Shown here piece by piece: positions 28,134 through 35,937 of a stretch of 51,552 nt of DNA; positions within the stretch are counted from its first letter, which is position 1, and every line of letters begins with the position of its first letter. The notes beneath the pieces were generated by a model. That model was not told the origin of the DNA and searched no databases. It saw only the letters and a list, made by a program, of their open reading frames with translations. A program made the translations under genes and the position numbers. The DNA comes from VGMD01 sp964552055 (lineage in GTDB: Bacteria > Chlamydiota > Chlamydiia > Chlamydiales > 2-12-FULL-49-11). The DNA is taken from NCBI GenBank assembly GCA_964552055.1, contig CAZKFL010000009.1, positions 1 to 51,552 of the forward strand, given 5' to 3'.

Positions 28134-28966
28134 AGACTTATTATATGTTGACAAAACCCGGAATTATCATGGGTAATCTCATTACGACTGCTGGCGGTTT
28201 TGCTCTTGCTTCAAAAGCTGGGATTAATGTGTTGTTATTTCTTGAAATGCTTATAGGTCTTGGGTTTGTGATTGCTGCAGCATGCATCTGTAATAACTAT
28301 ATAGATAGATTTGCTGACCAAAAAATGGCCCGAACAAAAAATAGAGGCTTTGCAAAAGGGAGCGTCTCTCCTTTAAAAGGGTTGTCATTAGCCTTTCTTC
28401 TTGGTATTTCAGGGCTTGTAATCCTGTATTTATTTACTAATCTTTTAGCAACCCTAGTAGCGCTTTCTGGTTTTCTTATTTATGTGGTTGTATATAGTTA
28501 TGTTAAGTACTATTCTGACTTTGCAACTCTTGTGGGTAGCATCTCAGGAGCTGTTCCCCCAGTTGTTGGCTACTGCGCAGTTAGCAATACCTTAGATTTA
28601 GGAGCGATCCTTCTTTTTTCCATCCTAGTTCTTTGGCAAATGCCTCATTTTTATTCCATTGCCATCTACCGATATGACGAGTATTTGGCAGCTTCCATAC
28701 CTGTACTCCCTATTACAAAAGGAGCTCAAGCAACAAAAATTCAAATGGTTGCGTATATAATTGCCTTTATGGGAGCCACAGCTCTCCTTACCATTCTGGG
28801 TTATACCGGATTTACCTACCTTGCCGTAGCGATGGTTTTAGGTGGAAGCTGGCTTGCATTTTCCTTTAAAGGATTTAAGGCTAAAGACGATAAAAAATGG
28901 GCTAGAAAAATGTTTGCCATCTCATTATTTGCTATCATTGGTTTTTCAGCTATGCTATTTATTTAA
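28130..28966 (+). CDS. cyoE: Haem O synthase (protohaem IX farnesyltransferase)
   Basis: 278 residues, UbiA superfamily. It starts at GTG 28130, overlapping the cyoD stop by 4 bp. The first prenyl-diphosphate/Mg motif is NNYIDRFAD (Asn55, Asp59, Asp63), followed by KMARTKNR; the second Asp-rich region is YRYDEYLAASIPVLP. It has about eight to nine membrane helices. The enzyme adds a farnesyl group to haem b to make haem O for the CyoB binuclear centre, so the operon carries its own cofactor maturation. The gene ends the operon; a short taggttg/caaccta hairpin lies just downstream but has no U-tract. Confidence 0.95.
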   Translation: MKTYYMLTKPGIIMGNLITTAGGFALASKAGINVLLFLEMLIGLGFVIAAACICNNYIDRFADQKMARTKNRGFAKGSVSPLKGLSLAFLLGISGLVILYLFTNLLATLVALSGFLIYVVVYSYVKYYSDFATLVGSISGAVPPVVGYCAVSNTLDLGAILLFSILVLWQMPHFYSIAIYRYDEYLAASIPVLPITKGAQATKIQMVAYIIAFMGATALLTILGYTGFTYLAVAMVLGGSWLAFSFKGFKAKDDKKWARKMFAISLFAIIGFSAMLFI

Positions 28967-29083
28967 TTAGCAATGGATTAAGATTTTTCTACCAATTAAT
29001 TCCATCATAAATATAACTCAATTTGTAGGTTGGCTCAAATCAACCTAAAAATAAGACAAATAAGCAAAAAAACGAGGTATTTT

Positions 29084-29374
29084 ATGAATAGACAAGAATT
29101 TGAAGCAAATTGGAGACAATTGGCGCCGAAGATTACTGCAAAATGGAGCAAAGTAACAGCAGAAGAACTCAATCGCATAGACGGTAAGTACGAACCATTT
29201 CTCGGACAACTCCAAAGAAAGTATGCCTATTCCAGAGAACAAGCCGAAAACGAAATCCGAAGTTTTAACACAACACATATAGAAGGCAGTGGAAAAATCG
29301 AACAAATCGGTTCATCCTGCGCCCCCTGCAGCGAAAAAAAAGGCCACAAAGAGAAAAAACGAAAAGCAAGTTAG
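29084..29374 (+). CDS. CsbD-like stress protein
   Basis: 96 residues from ATG 29084, with gagg 6 nt upstream; an upstream in-frame ATG at 29030 adds residues not seen in the family. The N-terminal ~60 residues follow the CsbD pattern: MNRQEFEANWRQLAPKITAK, then W.K.T..EL..I.GK...L.G.LQ..Y...REQAE. CsbD-family proteins are small, hydrophilic and stress-induced, with no known biochemical activity. The C-terminal extension is Cys-containing (SSCAPCSEKKG) and very basic (KEKKRKAS), which is not part of the usual domain. The gene converges on 29450-30985 with a strong hairpin in between. Confidence 0.85.
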   Translation: MNRQEFEANWRQLAPKITAKWSKVTAEELNRIDGKYEPFLGQLQRKYAYSREQAENEIRSFNTTHIEGSGKIEQIGSSCAPCSEKKGHKEKKRKAS

Positions 29375-29379
29375 CAATC

Positions 29380-29444
29380 GGGGGTCAGACGTCACTTGTT
29401 CACTGGGGGTCAGACGTCATGTGAACAAGTGACGTCTGACCCCC
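29380..29444. terminator. Perfect 24-bp hairpin between convergent genes, with an extra internal copy of the motif
   Basis: Left arm 29380-29403 (gggggtcagacgtcacttgt, then tcac) and right arm 29421-29444 are exact reverse complements with a 17-nt loop. The loop itself contains a second gggggtcagacgtca (29405-29419), so two alternative stems are possible. Its position between two convergent stop codons suggests bidirectional termination, though neither side has a long U-tract. Confidence 0.7.
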
Positions 29445-29449
29445 AATTA

Positions 29450-30985
29450 TTAAACACCTTCTAAGGTAGAAACAATTTCTAGTGCTTTGGGATGATCTAG
29501 GAATGCTGCTCGATAAAGATTTTCTTCGTTTGTTGTATCTTGAGTATAGATAAAAAATGCTGCAATTGCATTAGTGTCTGCTAGGCTCTCCAATTCTCTT
29601 AGGCCTCTTACTGTATTTGAGGCGATAAAAGTGTCTGCAGCTAGATCAAATTCTTTTTTTATGAGATAAGACTGGGCCTCTAGGTATAGTGCCCAACCAT
29701 CTTTAAACTCGATCCCTTTAGTTAACATTTCGTCTGACTGACTTTTATCTTTAATTTTTTGATAATATAGATAAAGCAGTTGTCTGCAGCCTTCGTTTAT
29801 TAGTAGATGTTTTTGTAATATTTTTAAATGTGGTGTAAAGTTCAGCTTTTTACCTAAGGTTTCAATAGCGTATTCTTTTATGTCGAATTTATTTAATACT
29901 GATTCGATTAGGAGCTTTGTCATTTCATTTATTTCTATCATCCTAAATAACTCTTTATTCATTGAGTTGAAATAAATTTCTAAGGCAAATTGATTTTTTG
30001 CTAAAGCGCTTTCTACAATTTTCGAAAAAAAGTCTTCTCTTAATTTAAGTCTATCGATTTCGCTTAAATCACCTTTAAATAATCCTTCATAGAGGTAGTG
30101 AATTCCATCGCATTTTCTACCCATTTTAATTAGCGTTAAACCTAAACATGTTGGTGAAAAACCTTCAGATACCAGCTCGTATTGAACACTGAGCTGTTCT
30201 GGAAGAGAATCGGAATATTTAGCTAAATCACTTAAAGCAAAAAGATCACCCATACGCGCATACTTTCTTAAAAGAGATAATGAATTTTCTTTATCTTCTT
30301 CAGAAGGTGAGTCATTAAGTGTTAGAAGAGCCTCTTCCATTCTCTCTTTATATTGCACAATATCTAAATCAGAATGCAGTTCTCTCCAGTCTATCCCATC
30401 TTCTTTATGAGCAGATAAAGGATAATCCGTTTCATTGACATCAAGATTGTAAATATTAATTTTTAATCTTGGGTCTTCAGGGCTACTTGGAAACAAAATA
30501 GCATCAGTAACTCGTGTTTTAGAGCTCCATATATTGGCGCCAGGAAGCATTTCGTGAAATTTTTCATTAAAGTTCACTCCTGCTTTACAGCAGTGAAATA
30601 AAATATTTACTCGATCAGAAAGAAAGGAAAGATCAAGTTTGGGAACATCATCTAATCTTAAAACTCCTGAAATCGGATTCTTGGAAAACCAAATTTCTTC
30701 TTCGTTACTATGTGCAATAATGATGAGTAAATCAACTTTTTTGATTCCAAGCGAAAGTCTATCAACAGCTTGCTTGATATCTGCATTTTCCATTACAACA
30801 AAAAAAAGGTGGTGAGTCTTTGCTGCAGACTTGATGAGTGAGGAAATATTAAAGGTTTTGGGATTCAAAAAACCATCAAAATTATCACTTGATAAAAGGC
30901 ATACAGCAGAAGGAGCAGCTTCAGGGAGTAATGAACTAGCTTTAATTAAATATTGGTCTATCGTTTTGAAGGTCAATAATTCCAT
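29450..30985 (-). CDS. Caspase/CHAT-like protein with TPR/Sel1-like C-terminus
   Basis: 511 residues; a named family cannot be assigned. The N-terminal ~150 residues have the caspase/CHAT-type layout: strand VDLLIIIAHSNEEEIWF (84-100) with His92, then strand VNILFHCCKAG (126-136) with Cys132/Cys133, the expected dyad spacing for a catalytic His and Cys. The rest is helical with TPR/Sel1-like units, for example YLIKKEFDLAADTFIASN. It shares this design with 3945-5177, which lacks the His. There is no signal peptide. CHAT and caspase-like peptidases in bacteria act in defence and in effectors; which applies here is unknown. It is divergent from the Rad50-like operon. Confidence 0.55.
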   Translation of the reverse strand: MELLTFKTIDQYLIKASSLLPEAAPSAVCLLSSDNFDGFLNPKTFNISSLIKSAAKTHHLFFVVMENADIKQAVDRLSLGIKKVDLLIIIAHSNEEEIWFSKNPISGVLRLDDVPKLDLSFLSDRVNILFHCCKAGVNFNEKFHEMLPGANIWSSKTRVTDAILFPSSPEDPRLKINIYNLDVNETDYPLSAHKEDGIDWRELHSDLDIVQYKERMEEALLTLNDSPSEEDKENSLSLLRKYARMGDLFALSDLAKYSDSLPEQLSVQYELVSEGFSPTCLGLTLIKMGRKCDGIHYLYEGLFKGDLSEIDRLKLREDFFSKIVESALAKNQFALEIYFNSMNKELFRMIEINEMTKLLIESVLNKFDIKEYAIETLGKKLNFTPHLKILQKHLLINEGCRQLLYLYYQKIKDKSQSDEMLTKGIEFKDGWALYLEAQSYLIKKEFDLAADTFIASNTVRGLRELESLADTNAIAAFFIYTQDTTNEENLYRAAFLDHPKALEIVSTLEGV

Positions 30986-31051
30986 GATGCAATTATTCTA
31001 CACAAAAATAGAGTTAAATAATAGGTATTTAATATTTTAATCATTCATTTC

Positions 31052-31080
31052 TTGACCGTTTCTTTTTAAAAAGATATTAT
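31052..31080 (+). promoter_or_regulatory. Sigma70-type promoter of the split-Rad50 operon
   Basis: TTGACC (31052-31057), a 17-bp spacer, TATTAT (31075-31080). Initiation near 31087 leaves a leader of about 23 nt before ATG 31110, with tgagg as the Shine-Dalgarno sequence. It is the only good promoter upstream of the five co-directional genes to 34596. Confidence 0.75.
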
Positions 31081-31109
31081 GTTATTTTTTTAAAAAAATG
31101 AGGCACGTA

Positions 31110-31502
31110 ATGATAGAGTTACTTAAGGATTCTTACTTGGATGCAATAAGGCCACATGGGCTTGGGGCATTTATGAGAATGGTCAGAACAGATAAGAATG
31201 ACTTTTCAGGCAAATACAATTGTGGGTTAAAAGTTATTTCAAAGTTATTTTCGCCAAGTGTATGGACCCATGTTTCAGGTCCGGGTGGTCATATAACAGT
31301 TAAACATAAAATTACAGGTGTTGTGATTGATTTTAGTAATCATAAAGATCCTGTTGATCCAGGTGCTGTTAGATCAATTGCAGAAAAAGTTCAGGAACAT
31401 TTAAATATTTTGGGAAATGATATTTTTCATTTTCCTCAAGGAAGCTGGAAAATTGCTCCTGATTTTGAAAAAATAGCGAAAGCTTTTCCTAAAAGGGCTT
31501 GA
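31110..31502 (+). CDS. Hypothetical protein, first gene of the Rad50/Mre11-like operon
   Basis: 130 residues from ATG 31110, which has gagg 6 nt upstream; ATG 31098 is in frame but lacks a Shine-Dalgarno sequence. No family is recognised with confidence. The centre reads THVSGPGGHITVKHKITGVV followed by a helix (AVRSIAEKVQEHL), a strand-turn-strand-helix order vaguely like HicA-type double-stranded-RNA-binding folds, with a Gly-Gly-His. No HicB-like partner follows, so a toxin-antitoxin reading is not supported. It precedes the ATPase gene by 31 bp and shares its promoter, so a role with the DNA-processing complex is possible but unproven. Confidence 0.65.
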   Translation: MIELLKDSYLDAIRPHGLGAFMRMVRTDKNDFSGKYNCGLKVISKLFSPSVWTHVSGPGGHITVKHKITGVVIDFSNHKDPVDPGAVRSIAEKVQEHLNILGNDIFHFPQGSWKIAPDFEKIAKAFPKRA

Positions 31503-31533
31503 AGTTTATACTAGCCTCTTTTATGAGGAAGGA

Positions 31534-32718
31534 ATGCTGAAGAAAATCAAGCTGAAGAATTTTATGTCACATAAGAATACGGAGCTAGAGCTTTGTAGTG
31601 GCGTTAATGTTCTTACAGGTCCAAATAATAGTGGTAAGTCTGCTCTTGTGACTGCTCTCCAATTGCTTACGGAGCTTCCTACGCGAGAGGGGACTTACAT
31701 GATTCGGCATGGGGAGAAGGAAGCAGAGGTAACTGTTGAGACAAGCGAAGGCGATGTCATTACATGGGGTAGAAAAGAAACATCCTCCTATTTAGTAATC
31801 AACGGAGAGAGGCATTCAAGGCTTTCTAATAATCAAGAGCACTTCTTAAATGAATTGCATAAAGTCTTGAAACTACCGCAGGTTAAGAATAAAGAAGACT
31901 CTTTTGATATTCATTTTGCGAGTCAGAAACAACCGATATTTTTACTAGATGATCCGCCCTCAAGAGCCGCGACTTTTTTTTCGGTATCGTCTGATGCTGG
32001 AAGGCTTGTTGAAGTTAGGGATCTTTTTAAAAGTAAGGTCAATAAAGCAAAAGAAAAGCGTAATTCATTGGATCGAAAGCTAAATGCCTTGAAGCTTGAT
32101 TTAGAAAGGCTTGCACCTTTAAAAGAAATGGATGTTCAAATTAGTGCTTTAAGAGGATGGTTTGATTCTATTGAGAAAGAGTCTCAACAAATAGTAGCAG
32201 GATTTGAATTACATGAAGTTTTTAAAAAAGGAGTTTTCGAGCGTCATAAACTTTTAGCAAAGCATACCCTCCACTTAAGAGTAAATCCACCACCTCTATT
32301 CGAAGATGTGACTATATTAGAGGGAACTATTGCTCAAATACGTATGTTACAGAAAAGAGAACAAAAACTTAAGTCCGATGTAGCTACGCTTGCAAATCTT
32401 AAGCCATCTTTTGACTTAGTTGATATTCAAATTCTTGAAAGCTCAATTGCTTCATTAAGGAGCTTCTCGAAAGTTTTAGCTGAAAAAAATAGAGCGGAAA
32501 GTATTATTCACAAAATACTGCCACCACCGGAATTAGTTGATTGCGCCCCCTTAGAAGAACAAGTGAGAAAACAAAAAAAAGCTTTGAATGACACCACAGC
32601 GCTATTTCAAAAAGTTAATCAGGCAAGGGTTGCTTTAGAAAAATGGATCAAAGAGAATCCTACTTGCCCAACATGCGGCGCGCCTTTAAATGAGGAGCAA
32701 ATGCTTTCTCATGAATAA
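31534..32718 (+). CDS. Rad50/SbcC-like ATPase, N-terminal half ending at a zinc-hook motif
   Basis: 394 residues. It starts with the Rad50/SMC-type MLKKIKLKNFMSHKNTELEL strand-turn, Walker A GPNNSGKS (29-36) and a Q-loop-like FASQKQPIFLL (~128-138). A charged coiled-coil region spans ~160-370. The protein stops just after CPTCG (Cys378, Cys381), the CxxC zinc hook that in full-length Rad50 lies in the middle of the chain. There is no Walker B or signature motif; these are in the gene at 33922-34596. The simplest reading is a split Rad50, with dimerisation through the hook. The start has gaggaagga just upstream. It overlaps the nuclease gene by 8 bp. Confidence 0.85.
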   Translation: MLKKIKLKNFMSHKNTELELCSGVNVLTGPNNSGKSALVTALQLLTELPTREGTYMIRHGEKEAEVTVETSEGDVITWGRKETSSYLVINGERHSRLSNNQEHFLNELHKVLKLPQVKNKEDSFDIHFASQKQPIFLLDDPPSRAATFFSVSSDAGRLVEVRDLFKSKVNKAKEKRNSLDRKLNALKLDLERLAPLKEMDVQISALRGWFDSIEKESQQIVAGFELHEVFKKGVFERHKLLAKHTLHLRVNPPPLFEDVTILEGTIAQIRMLQKREQKLKSDVATLANLKPSFDLVDIQILESSIASLRSFSKVLAEKNRAESIIHKILPPPELVDCAPLEEQVRKQKKALNDTTALFQKVNQARVALEKWIKENPTCPTCGAPLNEEQMLSHE

Positions 32719-33661
32719 AAATTTCAAAGGAATGCTTTTTATTGGTGATCCACATTTAGCTAGTCGAATTCCCGGGTATCGCAAAGATGATTATATGGCA
32801 GCCATCTTCAAAAAGCTTGAATTTGCTCTTAACTATGCTGAGGAAAATAAATTGCTTCCGGTAATACTGGGTGATTTATTCCATTGGCCAAGAGACAACG
32901 CAACTAGGCTTTTAACCCAATTGATGCGCCTTTTTGATAATCGGTTAATTTTATCAGTTACTGGTAATCACGACACAACAGAGCTCTCATTGCAAGATGA
33001 TGATTCGTTAGCTGTTCTAGCAGCAGCTGGTAAAATCCACCTTCTTGATCAAAATGGACCTTGGAAGGGAATGATCAATGGAGTTTTTGTAACAATTGGC
33101 GGAACTGCTTGGAGTGATAGACTGCCGAATTCCTTTACAGCAGCTCCTAATAGTTTAGTTGTTTGGATTACCCATCATAATATTTGCTTTTCAGATGGCG
33201 AAGAAATTGGGGTTAAGCCCCATGAAATACAGGGTATTCATTTACTTATAAATGGCCACATACATAAACCAATGCCAGAGCAGATTCATGGCATGACTAC
33301 CTGGTTAAATCCTGGAAATATCTCAAGAGTTGCAAGAAGTGAAGGCGTTCGTAAAGCGGTACCATCGGTATTAAAAATTACTCCACTCACAAATGAGACG
33401 TGGCTATCGGAGACAGTTGAGTTACCACATGAGTCCTTTGATGAGGTTTTTCACCCCATGAATGAGGCTTTTGCAGCAAACGGCTTGGAGGGGGGATCGC
33501 TCTTCATACAGGGTCTTGAAGATTTGGAGTCAATGCGTACTGCAGGTGGATCCGGATTAGTTACATTTATCAATAATAACATTAGCCTATTTGAAAAAGA
33601 GGTAGCGGAAGTTATCTTAAATCTAGTTAAGGAGGTTTGTCCAAATGAGTTCCACGAGTGA
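32711..33661 (+). CDS. Mre11/SbcD-like metallophosphoesterase (DNA nuclease)
   Basis: 316 residues from ATG 32711; an in-frame ATG at 32690 inside the ATPase gene adds seven residues. The five phosphoesterase motifs are present: GDPHLA (Asp13, His15), GDLFHW (Asp55), GNHD (86-88), THHN (His155) and GHIHKP (His183, His185). These bind two Mn ions in Mre11/SbcD, which cut DNA ends and hairpins under control of Rad50/SbcC. The C-terminal ~100 residues are less conserved and would contain the partner-binding part. It lies between the two halves of the ATPase, overlapping its neighbours by 8 and 17 bp. Confidence 0.88.
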   Translation: MNKNFKGMLFIGDPHLASRIPGYRKDDYMAAIFKKLEFALNYAEENKLLPVILGDLFHWPRDNATRLLTQLMRLFDNRLILSVTGNHDTTELSLQDDDSLAVLAAAGKIHLLDQNGPWKGMINGVFVTIGGTAWSDRLPNSFTAAPNSLVVWITHHNICFSDGEEIGVKPHEIQGIHLLINGHIHKPMPEQIHGMTTWLNPGNISRVARSEGVRKAVPSVLKITPLTNETWLSETVELPHESFDEVFHPMNEAFAANGLEGGSLFIQGLEDLESMRTAGGSGLVTFINNNISLFEKEVAEVILNLVKEVCPNEFHE

Positions 33662-33938
33662 TCAGTCTATGGAGACGTTAAAGAATCGATACAAAAAACT
33701 CTACGATGAAAAAATTAGGGTTGAGACGGAATTAAAAACAACAAGCGCCCAGCTTGAGATACATAAAGAGGCCGCAAGAACTAATTGGGGCACAGATAAT
33801 ATTGAGGAATTAGAAGAAAGGCTTGGGGCAATTAAGCAAGCAAATGAGAAGCAAAGAAAAGATTATCAAGAGCATCTTAATGCAATTGAGTCACAGTTAA
33901 GCAGTATTAAGGAAGATAGCAATGACCAATCTCGCTGA
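33645..33938 (+). CDS. Small coiled-coil protein in the Rad50/Mre11-like operon
   Basis: 97 residues, strongly charged, heptad-like throughout (LKNRYKKLYDEKIRVETELK, and later EELEERLGAIKQANEKQ). It has a strong aaggagg Shine-Dalgarno sequence within the end of the nuclease gene and overlaps both neighbours by 17 bp, so it is clearly a translated member of the operon. In an intact Rad50 the chain returns from the hook as an antiparallel coiled coil to the C-terminal ATPase lobe; this protein could supply part of that return arm. That is inference from position and heptads; no CxxC is present. Confidence 0.8.
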   Translation: MSSTSDQSMETLKNRYKKLYDEKIRVETELKTTSAQLEIHKEAARTNWGTDNIEELEERLGAIKQANEKQRKDYQEHLNAIESQLSSIKEDSNDQSR

Positions 33939-34596
33939 TCCATCTGCCCTCACAGCGCTGTATCATCAGCTATCCGGACAAAGAGACGCTTTGGAAAAAG
34001 AGCGCGCTCTGATTCAAAATGAAATTGCTCTGCTGGATGACTTTCTTAAACTCGAGCCAAAAGTTCTTGAAGCCCTTGAAAAACTTGATGGCGAACTTTT
34101 TAAAAATATTACATCTTTGCTTGAAAGTAAATTAAGTGTTGCTCTTCAGGAAATACTTGAGCAGGACATCAGGCTTAAAGTAGAGCCTGTGATCCAAGGA
34201 AAATCAATCGGCTTTAAATTCCGTACTGAACGGAACGGCTCGGAAGAAGATATCATGCGTGGTAATGGTGGATCCGTTGTTAACATCCTTTCTGTTTGCC
34301 TCAGAATTTTTGCTCTTACCCAATTACCCGTTAGTAGCCACCGCCGTTTCCTTGTCCTTGACGAACAAGACTGTTGGCTCCAATCAGAGCTCATTCCCCG
34401 CTTTGCCAAAATCATCCATGAAGCAGCAAAAGCTCTCGGCTTCCAAATCTTAGTCATCTCTCACCACAATTCCAGCATTTTCCAAGACTATGCCGACCGC
34501 ATCTTTCGGCTAATCCCATCACCAGATGGCGTTAAAGTCGAGCACCTAGACAGAAGTCCCGCCATCTCTGATGACCTAACCATTTCCGCAAGCTAA
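33922..34596 (+). CDS. Rad50/SbcC-like ATPase, C-terminal half
   Basis: 224 residues. An N-terminal coiled coil (~10-80) leads to the C-terminal ABC-ATPase lobe: an ABC-signature-like MRGNGGSVVNILSVCLR (112-128), Walker B FLVLDE (143-148) followed by Q/D, and the H-loop VISHH (178-182, His181). No Walker A is present. This lobe complements the Walker A half at 31534-32718. The signature lacks LSGGQ and instead has GNGGS followed by a helix, as in divergent RecF/Rad50 relatives. It is the last gene of the operon and convergent with the MFS gene 43 bp downstream. Confidence 0.85.
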   Translation: MTNLADPSALTALYHQLSGQRDALEKERALIQNEIALLDDFLKLEPKVLEALEKLDGELFKNITSLLESKLSVALQEILEQDIRLKVEPVIQGKSIGFKFRTERNGSEEDIMRGNGGSVVNILSVCLRIFALTQLPVSSHRRFLVLDEQDCWLQSELIPRFAKIIHEAAKALGFQILVISHHNSSIFQDYADRIFRLIPSPDGVKVEHLDRSPAISDDLTISAS

Positions 34597-34638
34597 TCTA
34601 ATTCTATCTATTTATGAAACACTGTGTGCCAGGCACCA

Positions 34639-35883
34639 TTAATTATGATGGTGGTTTTTTGAGGTGGGGTGGTGGCGAAAGTGGAAATAGATAAAGCAGA
34701 GTAGGATAAAGGTCATTCCGATGAGAAGAGGAAGATGGATATTGAGGCCTGCTAGTGGTCCTGCGATAAGGGGAGCGATGATTTGACCGATCGACCACAT
34801 GGAGCCGGATGCGCCGAGGGCTCTTCCTTGAAGCGTGTCAGGAGCTTCGAGAGAGAGAAGAGTGCCAAGATTAACCCATGAAAGGGCACCACCAAAAAGG
34901 GCTACCGGGAGGATAATCCAAAAGGGAGTGAGTGTATCCGGTAAAAGGAAAAGACCAATTCCAATTGCCCCGGATAAGGTTCCCACAAGAATGAGTTTGT
35001 GCAGAGAGAATTTTGCTATGAGTTCTTTGTTTAAGTACATAGATACAAATAACCAGATAAGCGCTTGGTAGGCAAAGATATCTCCAATGGTACCTGCACT
35101 TAAATTGAATTTTTGGACTAGATAAGTTGGGGAGAAGATGAGAAAAAAGCCCCAACCAATTGAAAATAAAAGGTAAGCTGTCAAAATAACCCTTAATTTC
35201 CTCTGGTGAAAGACTATGCGAATGTCTTTGAATGTGGAAAGTAAAGTTACTCCGCTCTCCTTTCGCTTCCATGTTTCATTAAAAAAGAAGTAAACCATAA
35301 AAAAGTTAATCAATGCAGCAATTGCAGCAAATATAAACGCGCCGGATCCAAAAATCCAATCAGGATTGGCAAGCTTTCCCCCTATCCAAGGCCCTGCTAC
35401 AAAGCCAAGACCGCCAACACCTAGTAATATTCCAAAAGCTTTGCTACGATGTTTACTATCAGTTAGATCCGCAGTTGCTGATTGCGCTAGGGCGAAATTG
35501 CCTGAACAAAATCCAGTGACTATTCGTCCCATAAAAAGCCAGAAGAGGCTTTGGCTAAATACACCAAATGCCATAATAGCGTAGCCAAATACAGATAGCC
35601 CTATTGTCCATAAAAATACTTTATAGCGACCATAGTGATCTGCTAAAGCGCCAGCTGCGGGCGCTCCAAAAAACTGAGTGATGCCAAATACGGCAAATAT
35701 AAATCCCAGCATGGTTGTTCGAGTCAGTTCAGAAGCGCTTTCTGAAAAAAAACCAAGATGTTGATTTAATAAAAGAGGTGCTAAAACAGGAAATACAATC
35801 GAATATCCTACAAGATCAAGAGCATAAGTCAAAAGTATTGTTAAAAAAGTCCGGTGGTCTTTATCACTTCGAAACATAATCAC
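34639..35883 (-). CDS. MFS transporter, TetA-like DHA1 family
   Basis: 414 residues with 12 hydrophobic segments in two six-helix halves. The loop between helices 2 and 3 reads GALADHYGRYKVFL, the MFS motif A, and helix 5 contains GLGFVAGPWIGG, the motif C typical of drug/H+ antiporters. It resembles TetA-type exporters in length and motifs, but the substrate cannot be predicted. The C-terminus is His-rich (HFRHHPTSKNHHHN). It has a single-gene layout, convergent with the Rad50-like operon. Confidence 0.9.
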   Translation of the reverse strand: MIMFRSDKDHRTFLTILLTYALDLVGYSIVFPVLAPLLLNQHLGFFSESASELTRTTMLGFIFAVFGITQFFGAPAAGALADHYGRYKVFLWTIGLSVFGYAIMAFGVFSQSLFWLFMGRIVTGFCSGNFALAQSATADLTDSKHRSKAFGILLGVGGLGFVAGPWIGGKLANPDWIFGSGAFIFAAIAALINFFMVYFFFNETWKRKESGVTLLSTFKDIRIVFHQRKLRVILTAYLLFSIGWGFFLIFSPTYLVQKFNLSAGTIGDIFAYQALIWLFVSMYLNKELIAKFSLHKLILVGTLSGAIGIGLFLLPDTLTPFWIILPVALFGGALSWVNLGTLLSLEAPDTLQGRALGASGSMWSIGQIIAPLIAGPLAGLNIHLPLLIGMTFILLCFIYFHFRHHPTSKNHHHN

Positions 35884-35937
35884 TCCTTACCTGTGTTTAG
35901 AACTAGTAAAGAGTGATTATTTATGGAAGGTTATTCT

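Noticed and set aside
28967..29083. taggttg/caaccta hairpin as the cyo operon terminator
   Set aside because: The stem is only 7 bp and no U-tract follows in the direction of transcription.
31110..31502. HicA-like toxin of a toxin-antitoxin pair
   Set aside because: The resemblance is limited to a Gly-Gly-His and a strand order; the protein is longer than HicA and no HicB-like antitoxin is adjacent.
31534..34596. sbcC gene broken by a frameshift or insertion
   Set aside because: Each part has its own start and ribosome-binding site, the halves are separated by two intact genes in the same operon, and all ATPase and nuclease motifs are retained.
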